A program made the translations under genes and the position numbers. A stretch of 39,477 nucleotides of DNA from Lentisphaerae bacterium RIFOXYA12_64_32 (GTDB lineage Bacteria > Verrucomicrobiota > Lentisphaeria > Oligosphaerales > YB12-FULL-65-16). Positions 33,470-39,477 of the stretch are shown here, one piece after another. Location: positions 1 through 39,477 of the forward strand of contig MHBL01000392.1 of NCBI GenBank assembly GCA_001803235.1, written 5' to 3'. The stretch's first letter is position 1, and each line of letters starts with the position of its first letter. Below the pieces are notes generated by a model that was given only the letters and a program-made list of their open reading frames with translations, had not been told where the DNA came from and did no database searches.

Positions 33470-33789
33470 CACTGGCCCGGAAGAACACATGCCGGGGCGT
33501 GTCAACGCACGGCGTGGCCCGCCATCTTACTTCACCTTGCCGCCCCGCAACCCCAGACGTCAAACGCCGGTTGCAGGTCGTCCTTCCGCCGGTCTTGGCA
33601 ACGCGTAAGGACGCGCTCCGTTGGATGGCCGTGGGGCAAAGTGGCGGGTCATTGGGCAGAAGCGCCTGACACGGCCCGGGCCACCGCGGAGACCACGCCG
33701 TGCAGGGAAACCGGTAGCCGGTCCTGGAGTGAGAATCGGGGGATTCTCTTGTAGAGGTAGGGCAGGCGCGGCGGCGATCCGTCACCCCG
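33470..33789. other. Intergenic region, nothing recognised
   Basis: A 320-base stretch after the repeat protein gene. It has no clear gene, RNA or strong palindrome. Confidence 0.4.
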
Positions 33790-34098
33790 TCACTTTCTCG
33801 ACCCGTAGCGGGATTCCAGGGTCTTGTCCATGTCCTTCAGGGCTTCGTTCATGGCATGTTCCATCAACTCGGCGAAACCCTTCACGTCGTGGCCATACAG
33901 GTACGCCTCTCCGGTGGGCGTTGGCCAGTCACCGCTCCCGCCGCCCGTAGCCACACCCGGCTCCTGGAGTCGGCCGTCCTCGGCCGTAATCCGCGCCGTC
34001 GTCCACCCCCAGGCCGGCGCAGTCACCAATCCGCCCCTCTTGCACCGGTCGCAGAAAAAGGCGCAGAATTCCCTTCCCGACGTCGCCCCCGGACACAT
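33790..34098 (-). CDS. Hypothetical small protein with CxxC motif
   Basis: A frame of 102 codons from ATG 34098 (open further upstream to 34200) reads as protein-like: MCPGATSGREFCAFFCDRCK with a C-x-x-x-C-x-x-C arrangement that could bind zinc, then a Gly/Pro-rich middle and an acidic, helical end (FAELMEHAMNEALKDMDKTL). No family is recognised. The opposite strand also has an open frame. It is divergent from the winged-helix gene and lies inside the island. Confidence 0.4.
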   Translation of the reverse strand: MCPGATSGREFCAFFCDRCKRGGLVTAPAWGWTTARITAEDGRLQEPGVATGGGSGDWPTPTGEAYLYGHDVKGFAELMEHAMNEALKDMDKTLESRYGSRK

Positions 34099-34252
34099 TC
34101 TGTCCGGGTCCCGGATGTAGCGTACGTATAGGGTCAAAGGAAAGGACTCCTGACGTCGCCCACAACGGGAGGTGCAACATGTCCAACGACTTCGTGTCAC
34201 CCACCAGTTCTTCCTGCGTGAAATAAACCGATTAACAAATAATAACCTTTTG

Positions 34253-34280
34253 TTGTGTATTTAATCCAAAACGGTATATT
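34253..34280 (+). promoter_or_regulatory. Candidate promoter for a leaderless message
   Basis: In a distinctly AT-rich patch (34205-34282), TTGTGT (34253-34258) and TATATT (34275-34280) form possible -35 and -10 boxes with a 16-base spacer. The ATG of the winged-helix gene at 34287 lies where transcription would begin, and no ribosome-binding site is visible, so a leaderless transcript is likely. Confidence 0.5.
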
Positions 34281-34286
34281 TATGGC

Positions 34287-35279
34287 ATGAACGAACAGGC
34301 TAAGCTGCGTGAGTACCTGGCACGACTGGCCGAGAAACCGGTGCAGTTGAAGCCGGTGTTGACCAACCGTCTGAAGGGGCTGTCGGCGCTGTTGGCGCGA
34401 ACCCATCGCTTCGACGAATGGGCCTGGCTGGGGAAGACGCTGGTGCTGGCCAGTCCGACGACCACGCCGGACGATGAGCAGGAGAATACGGCCGGGCTGA
34501 AGGCGCGGCAGCGGACGTTGGAGGATCATTTCCACATGCCGGTGGTGCTGGTGTTCCCGGCGCTGAAGGCCTACCGCCGTGACCGGCTGGTTCAGTTTGG
34601 TATCCCGTTCATTGTTCCGGGTACGCAGTTGTTCATTCCGCCGTTTGCCGACCTGTGCGAGCGTTATGCACGGCAGGCAAGGGCAGAGAAACTATCGGCG
34701 GCGGCGCAGGCCACCGTGCTCTATCAACTCTTGCACAAACCCGCCGCGGCGATGCAACTCAACGTCTGGGCGCAGAAGCTGGGGTACTCGGCCATGACGT
34801 TGACCAAGGTCCGCGACGAACTGGTGACTGTCGAGCTTTGTGCGCCGTCGGCAAGCGCCCGAGCCCGCGGGCTGCACTTTCTGCTGGAGGGCCGGGATCT
34901 TTGGGAGAAGGCTCGCGCGAGCCTGCGAAGTCCGGTGGCCCGAAAGATGTGGGTGCATCTCCACGCACTGCCGCCGGAGGGTGTGGTGAAGGCTGGCATG
35001 ACAGCACTGGCGGATCTGACGATGATCGAGGGCGACCCGCTCCCTACGTATGCCTGTCGCAGTACCGCCGTGGATGGTTTTCTGCTGGGGACATTCTTCG
35101 AGCGCCGGGAGCACCGAGAAGAGGCGAACGCGCTCTTGGAGTGTTGGCGGTATGACCCCTGCCTGTTCGCCAAAGACGGTATCGTGGACCGCCTCTCGCT
35201 GTACCTGAGCCTTGCGGACTCCGCAGATGAACGGGTTCATCAGGCGTGCGATACGCTTCTGGAGGGTCAGTCGTGGTAA
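34287..35279 (+). CDS. Winged-helix (MarR-like) protein of unknown function
   Basis: A 330-residue protein. The N-terminal half is mixed alpha/beta with VVLVFPALKAYRRDRLVQF and FIVPGTQLFIPPF, which may form a nuclease-like or sensor fold of unknown role. A winged helix-turn-helix lies at about 155-205 (LNVWAQKLGYSAMTLTKVRDEL, then the wing). The C-terminus ends in ADERVHQACDTLLEGQSW. The layout resembles MarR-annotated regulators found in mobile or defence contexts, and a role as regulator or antitoxin-like partner is only inferred. Its stop overlaps the GTG start of the next gene, so the two are coupled. Part of its HTH region is copied at 31046-31164. Confidence 0.75.
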   Translation: MNEQAKLREYLARLAEKPVQLKPVLTNRLKGLSALLARTHRFDEWAWLGKTLVLASPTTTPDDEQENTAGLKARQRTLEDHFHMPVVLVFPALKAYRRDRLVQFGIPFIVPGTQLFIPPFADLCERYARQARAEKLSAAAQATVLYQLLHKPAAAMQLNVWAQKLGYSAMTLTKVRDELVTVELCAPSASARARGLHFLLEGRDLWEKARASLRSPVARKMWVHLHALPPEGVVKAGMTALADLTMIEGDPLPTYACRSTAVDGFLLGTFFERREHREEANALLECWRYDPCLFAKDGIVDRLSLYLSLADSADERVHQACDTLLEGQSW

Positions 35280-36744
35280 CCGCAATGAACCAACCCTTCG
35301 GTCCCCGTGAGACCCTGGCTCTGGAGTTCAAGGAAGCCGCTGATGCCTTGCCAAAGAGCTTTTTTGAGTCGGTAGCGCCCTCTTGAATCTGGACGGCGGG
35401 CTGATCGTTCTTGGCGTCGCCGACAACGGCGAGGTGGCTGGCGTCAACCCGGCGGCGGTGGAACGCCTGAAGGTGGAGGTCGCCAACCAGTCGAATAATC
35501 CGAACAAACTGGACCCGCCGTACCTGCTTTTCCCGCACGCGGAGCAGATCGGTGGCAAATGGATCATCAAGGTCCAAGTCCCTGCCAGCTCCCAGGTCCA
35601 TCGCACCGGCGGCGAGGTGTTCCTGCGCAGCGAAGATGGGGACTATCGGCTCAAGGGTCCCTACCAGATCGCTGGCCTGGTCAACCGGAAACTGAGTTTC
35701 TACACCGAACAGCGCGTCCTGCCCTGGCTGGGCATGGGGAACTTGCGGGCCGATCTGTTTACCCGGGCGCGGGACCTGCTGCGCGCCCAGCGCCAGGACC
35801 ACCCGTGGCAGACGCTGAGCGATGAGGAACTACTGCATATCGGCGGGTTCATCCACAAAGACCCGCTCTCCTCAGAAACCGGCTACACCCTGGCCGCGGC
35901 CCTCATGTTCGGCACCGATGGAACCATCCAGCAAGCGGCGCCGGGGATGAGCTTTGACGGTCTCCTGCGCCGTGACAATGTGGACCGCTACGACGATCGG
36001 CTCCTCCTGTACACCAACCTCATCGACACCTTTGACCTGCTTATGGGGTTTGTGAACAAGCATCTGAACGACCCGTTCCATCTCGAAGGTAACGAACGCA
36101 TCAGCCTGCGGGACCGGATCTTCCGCGAATTGGTTTCAAACCTCATTGCGCACCGGGAGTATACCAGTGCCGCGCCGGCCACCATGACCATCTTCCGGGA
36201 CCGGGTGATCTTCCGCAACCCGCACGTGCCACACATCCGCGGTCGCATTGATCCGGCCCATTTCACGCCGTTCCCGAAGAACCCGACCATCTGCCGGTTC
36301 ATGCTGCAGCTCGGCCGCTACGAACAGGTCGGGTCCGGCGTCTACAACGTCACCAAGTACCTGCCGTTCTACAGTCACGGCGCACTGCCGCAGTTCGAGG
36401 AACAACCGGACCTCTTCATCACCACCATTCCCTTGGCGCCGGAGGCCGGAGCTGCACGCGTCGCCCCCGAAGTCGCCCCCGAAGTCGCCCCCGAAGTCAC
36501 CCCCGAAGTCGCCCCCGAAGTCATGAACATGCTTTCCGTGATGCATGGGGCCATGACGCGCCATGAGATTCAGAAGGAACTCGGACTCAAGGATGAGAAG
36601 CACTTCCGAGAGAACTACCAGCAGGCTGGAGTCAGACTCGGGTTGATCGAGATGACCATCCCCGACAAGCCGAACAGCCGGCTCCAGAAGTATCGGCTTA
36701 CGACCAAGGGCCAGGCATTGCTCGCGAAGAGGGAGGGGAAGTAA
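35273..36744 (+). pseudogene. AlbA_2/Schlafen-HATPase protein, frameshifted near the N-terminus
   Basis: It starts at GTG 35273 with GGAGGG six bases upstream. The first segment (ALEFKEAADALPKSFFESV) stops at a TGA near 35383. In the next frame the protein resumes with LLNLDGGLIVLGVADNGEV. Adding one G near 35375 would restore ESVAALLNLDGG, so a single-base deletion or sequencing error broke it. The rest has an AlbA_2 domain (about 5-135), a HATPase_c_4-like domain (RELVSNLIAHREY, then RFMLQLGRYEQVGSG) and a C-terminal winged helix after a PEVA repeat linker. Proteins of this type are often annotated as RecG-like or RNA-binding ATPases. It overlaps the ERCC4 gene by one base (TAATG). Confidence 0.85.
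36460..36519 (+). repeat. Five 12-bp tandem units coding for a PEVA linker
   Basis: Five near-identical units of GTCGCCCCCGAA encode a V-A-P-E repeat (the fourth has ACC in place of GCC). They form the linker between the ATPase domain and the C-terminal winged helix. Similar linkers are common in this family; the number of units is likely to vary between strains. Confidence 0.9.
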
Positions 36745-37250
36745 TGCTTCCCGCCATCATCAGTCGCGAGATCGAGGCGGGGATCAAGTCGTTCCTGCGC
36801 ACCACGTTTCCGCCCTCAACGCCCGCGTTCGAGCACACGCTGAAGACCGGCGACTACTCGGTCGAGGGCATGGAGAAACTGCTGGCGCTGGAGCGCAAAT
36901 CGATGTCCGACGTCATCACCAGCACCATGGTGAACCGGGCGCGGTTCATCCGCGGCTGTGCCCGTCTGGCGAAGTACCGGTGGAAGGCGATCCTGATCGA
37001 GGCCACCTACGAGGACATGAAAACGCCGTACTACCAGTTCGAGGGACTATGCACCGAGGCGCACCCCAACGCCGTATGCGGCACCTTGGACGCCATTGAG
37101 GCGAAGTTCGGCATCCCGGTGCTGTACACCTCACGGAACCGCGACCTCGCCGCCGAGAAAGCGGCAAGCTGGCTGTCCAAGCACTTCACCTACTGGTGGT
37201 TGGAGCAGAACAAGCACGACCGGGTACTGATTGACAGTGACAAGCTGTGA
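36744..37250 (+). CDS. ERCC4-type nuclease domain with a replaced N-terminus
   Basis: A 168-residue protein. From about residue 30 it is an ERCC4/XPF-type nuclease domain: HTLKTGDYSVEG, LLALERKSMSDVI (the core GDY and ERKS-x-x-D), then NRARFIRGCARLAKYRWKAILIEA. The usual opening strand with D-x-RE is missing. Instead the first 28 residues (MLPAIISREIEAGIKSFLRT, then TFPPSTPAF) resemble the start of DEAD/DEAH-type helicases. A deletion probably joined a helicase start to the nuclease, and the product may be inactive. The ATG overlaps the preceding stop codon, so it is co-translated with the AlbA/HATPase gene. Confidence 0.78.
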   Translation: MLPAIISREIEAGIKSFLRTTFPPSTPAFEHTLKTGDYSVEGMEKLLALERKSMSDVITSTMVNRARFIRGCARLAKYRWKAILIEATYEDMKTPYYQFEGLCTEAHPNAVCGTLDAIEAKFGIPVLYTSRNRDLAAEKAASWLSKHFTYWWLEQNKHDRVLIDSDKL

Positions 37251-37251
37251 T

Positions 37252-37338
37252 CACGCCCTTCCCGAAGAACCCGACCATTTGCCGTTTCATGCTGCAGTTT
37301 GGCCGTTACGAGCAAATCGGCTCCATTGTGTACATCCG
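37252..37338 (+). pseudogene. Fragment of an AlbA/HATPase gene
   Basis: About 87 bases match the C-terminal ATPase segment of the gene at 35273-36744 (36262-36348): PFPKNPTICRFMLQFGRYEQ followed by IGS. It sits at the end of the nuclease gene and is cut on both sides. It shows that a second copy of the family once stood here. Confidence 0.8.
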
Positions 37339-37560
37339 CACGCAACTCGACAGAACCCGACACCTCCGTCCATGTCGCTTGACTTCCTCGGCGCCCCCGC
37401 TACCCTATCGCCCGGGAACCATGGGTAAGGGTCCGGTGACGGTATGCGATACGTCTGGCGCGGGGCCGTGACGGACGCCCGGGGGAGTGCCGAGGTAAGT
37501 CCATCAGCCCCCGGGCAGCCAGCACCGGCAATCATGCCCACCGTGGGCCCAGGAAAAGCC

Positions 37561-39189
37561 GTGAACCTGCCCATCAACATCGATCATCTGCTGCGTGGCC
37601 GGACGGTCGAGTCCGAACGCCTCGAGTTCAAGCGCGGCTGGAACCCAGAAGCCGCGTTGCACACGCTGTGCGCCTTTGCCAACGACTTCCACAACCTCGG
37701 CGGCGGGTACATCGTCCTCGGCGTGGAAACAAAGAACGGCCGGCCGGTGCTTCCGCCAACAGGTCTGCCGCCGGATTCGCTCGACAAGCTCCAGAAGGAT
37801 GTTCTGAACCTGGGTTTCCGCATCCAGCCAGACTACCATCCGGTCGCTTCACCCCAGGTCGTCAAGGGCCGGCACATCCTGGTCCTCTGGGCGCCTGGCG
37901 GCCAGACGCGGCCCTACAAAGCGCCGGTGTCCCTTGCCAAGGGGTGTCGGGAGTACGCGTTCTACATCCGCAAAGGTTCTTCAACCGTCCAAGCCCGTGG
38001 CAATACCGAGCGCGAACTGCTCTCGCTGGCGGCCACGGTGCCCTTTGACGACCGTATCCGCCATGACGCATCGCTGGACGATCTCGATATCGGTCTGATC
38101 CGGGATTTCCTGAAGGAGGTCGGCAGCGGCCTCTATCCCGACTCCGCCCGCATGGACTTCGCGCAACTCTGCCGGCAGATGAACATCGCGGCCGGCCCTG
38201 ACGAGTTCCTGCGGCCACTGAACGTGGGTCTGCTGTTGTTCAACGAACACCCCGAGAAGTTCTTCCCATACGCCCAGATCGATGTCGTTCACTTCCCCGA
38301 GGGTCCCGGCGCGGATCGGTTCTCGGAGAAGATCTTCAAGGGACCGGTTCACCGCATGGTACGCGAGGCCCTGGCGTACATCCGTTCCTCGCTGATCGTC
38401 GAGACCGTTATCAAGCACCCGGACCGGCCCGAGGCGGAACGTTTCTTCAACTACCCCTATGAAGCCATCGAGGAGGCGCTGGTGAACGCGGTGTACCACC
38501 GAGGGTATGACATCCGCGAGCCCGTCGAAGTCCGCATCCTTCCCGACTGTGTCATCATCAGCAGCCAACCCGGCCCCGACCGCTCCATCCGCATCGCCGA
38601 CCTGAAGAAGGACCGCTTCCTGTCGCGGCGTTACCGAAACCGCCGTCTCGGGGAGTTTCTCAAAGAACTGAGCCTCACGGAAGGACGCGGCACGGGGATC
38701 CCCAAGATCATGCGCGCCGTCCGCCACAACCACTCGCCGCGGCCGAAGTTCGAGACCGACAGGGACCGCACGTACTTCGCGACCACGTTCCCGATTCATC
38801 CCAAGGCCAGGACCGCACAAGTCGAAGCCCAAGAGGCAGAGACCGAGTCGGGCGCCGGACAAGTCACCCCGCAAGTCACAGGGCAAGTCACGGGTGAAGT
38901 CACGGGTGAAGTCACGGGTGAAGTCACGGGTGAAGTCACGGGTGAAGTCGCCAAACTGCTTTCCATGCTGCGGAAGCCTATGTCGCGTGGGGAAGTTCAA
39001 GCGGTTCTCAACTTGAAGGGACAAGCCAATCTCCGCGATCGATACCTGGTACCCGCGCTCAAAGCCGGCCTCGTCGAGATGACCGTCCCCGACAGACCGC
39101 GCAGCAGCAAGCAGCGGTACCGGCTCACCGCGAAGGGCCGCCAGTACCTGACTCAGACGTGCACGCCCGACGCCAGGTCCGGCGTATAG
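37561..39189 (+). CDS. AlbA_2/Schlafen-HATPase family protein
   Basis: A 542-residue protein of the same family as the frameshifted gene upstream but intact. It starts NLPINIDHLLRG, then ERLEFKRGWNPE and FANDFHNLGGGYIVLGVE (AlbA_2, about residues 1-140). The ATPase half has EEALVNAVYHRGYD (the N-box with a conserved asparagine) and SLTEGRGTGIPKIMRAV (glycine box). A GEVT repeat linker leads to a winged helix (SRGEVQAVLNLKGQ). GTG 37561 is chosen because AGGA precedes it and family members begin with this segment; an in-frame ATG at 37444 adds a random-looking tail. Function is uncharacterised; relatives occur in mobile and defence loci. Confidence 0.88.
   Translation: MNLPINIDHLLRGRTVESERLEFKRGWNPEAALHTLCAFANDFHNLGGGYIVLGVETKNGRPVLPPTGLPPDSLDKLQKDVLNLGFRIQPDYHPVASPQVVKGRHILVLWAPGGQTRPYKAPVSLAKGCREYAFYIRKGSSTVQARGNTERELLSLAATVPFDDRIRHDASLDDLDIGLIRDFLKEVGSGLYPDSARMDFAQLCRQMNIAAGPDEFLRPLNVGLLLFNEHPEKFFPYAQIDVVHFPEGPGADRFSEKIFKGPVHRMVREALAYIRSSLIVETVIKHPDRPEAERFFNYPYEAIEEALVNAVYHRGYDIREPVEVRILPDCVIISSQPGPDRSIRIADLKKDRFLSRRYRNRRLGEFLKELSLTEGRGTGIPKIMRAVRHNHSPRPKFETDRDRTYFATTFPIHPKARTAQVEAQEAETESGAGQVTPQVTGQVTGEVTGEVTGEVTGEVTGEVAKLLSMLRKPMSRGEVQAVLNLKGQANLRDRYLVPALKAGLVEMTVPDRPRSSKQRYRLTAKGRQYLTQTCTPDARSGV
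38863..38946 (+). repeat. Seven 12-bp tandem units coding for a GEVT linker
   Basis: Seven units occur, the last five identical (GTCACGGGTGAA), encoding V-T-G-E repeats; the first two are variants. The run of five exact copies suggests recent slippage or selection for linker length. It matches the position of the PEVA repeat in the upstream relative. Confidence 0.9.
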
Positions 39190-39267
39190 TCCGGCGCCCA
39201 CGGCGCCACGCGGGGTGTCAAGATCGTCCCGCGCGACCACAAGCGGGAACGGAAGGAGAACGACACT

Positions 39268-39417
39268 GTGACCGACAAAGGAAGCATGTCCCCTATGCCG
39301 CCTCCGTCGGTCCCCAGCCCATTGTTCGTGGGCATACGGGACAGCCTTTTCTTGGCACCACAAACCGGCTGTCCCGCTGGGCCACCGCTGGGCCACTTGA
39401 CAGGAAACCGGGGATGA
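39268..39417 (+). CDS. Possible 49-residue peptide, uncertain
   Basis: A GTG with GGAAGGAG eight bases upstream opens a frame of 49 codons to a TGA. The product is Pro/Gly-rich and matches no family I recognise. A 9-bp hairpin (39338-39346 with 39367-39375) lies inside it. The ribosome-binding site is the only real support. Confidence 0.2.
   Translation: MTDKGSMSPMPPPSVPSPLFVGIRDSLFLAPQTGCPAGPPLGHLTGNRG
39338..39375. repeat. 9-bp inverted repeat downstream of the last large gene
   Basis: GGGACAGCC and GGCTGTCCC are exact reverse complements around a 20-base loop. It lies about 150 bases after the AlbA/HATPase stop codon. It may be a terminator-like or repeat element; the following bases are not T-rich. 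Confidence 0.5.
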
Positions 39418-39477
39418 ACTAGTGCTCGGTCGCCAGAAGTCACCCCGCAATTGCGCGCAATGGTCCGCACCTTCCCA

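Overview
The window is about 39.5 kb of high-GC bacterial DNA. Its genes are mostly catabolic or secreted, separated by unusually long intergenic stretches full of palindromes and dispersed repeats. The mix (secreted beta-helix and LamG proteins, an MttB-superfamily methyltransferase, many metal-dependent amidohydrolases, a mraZ/SEDS pair, GC-rich REP-like elements) suggests an anaerobic or facultative member of the PVC group (Lentisphaerota/Kiritimatiellota/Verrucomicrobiota type) or a similar uncultured phylum. This is inference from gene content only; no rRNA is present.

Region 1 (1-9.4 kb): a repeated leader element, an NAD-binding epimerase, a minus-strand pair (VOC protein then alpha-acetolactate decarboxylase), an exported two-repeat Ig-like protein, a large beta-helix lipoprotein with a C-terminal CBM9-like domain, a GIY-YIG/DUF4357 protein, an exported protein of unknown function and an AraC-type regulator. 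Region 2 (9.4-20.8 kb): a palindrome-rich spacer, a double-module 4Fe-4S protein related to epoxyqueuosine reductase/reductive dehalogenase folds, a GxDLY/SGNH hydrolase, a 1344-residue pectate-lyase-like/LamG/CBM9-like secreted protein and an exported toroid-like protein. Region 3 (20.8-27.4 kb): a 374-bp TA-flanked MITE sitting in a stop codon, two very similar amidohydrolases, an MttB-family methyltransferase without an in-frame amber codon, and a convergent pair of further amidohydrolase-fold genes. These look like one catabolic neighbourhood acting on a small, perhaps methylated, compound that is not identifiable here.

Region 4 (27.4-30.1 kb): a composite REP element, then a compact mraZ - truncated division-PBP/FtsL-like - ftsW operon with an ATGA stop/start overlap. 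Region 5 (30.4-39.5 kb): a tRNA-Ser(CGA) followed immediately by a decayed genomic island. It holds a tyrosine-integrase N-terminus cut off by a 119-bp copy of a gene 3.7 kb downstream, a free-standing protein made of ten integrase-type repeats, and an operon-like set of a winged-helix protein, a frameshifted AlbA/HATPase protein and an ERCC4 nuclease whose N-terminus has been replaced by what looks like the start of a helicase. A fragment and a full second copy of the AlbA/HATPase family follow. This island is the most unusual part of the window and may be a rearranged defence or mobile cassette.

All functional calls rest on reading motifs by eye; no database search was run.
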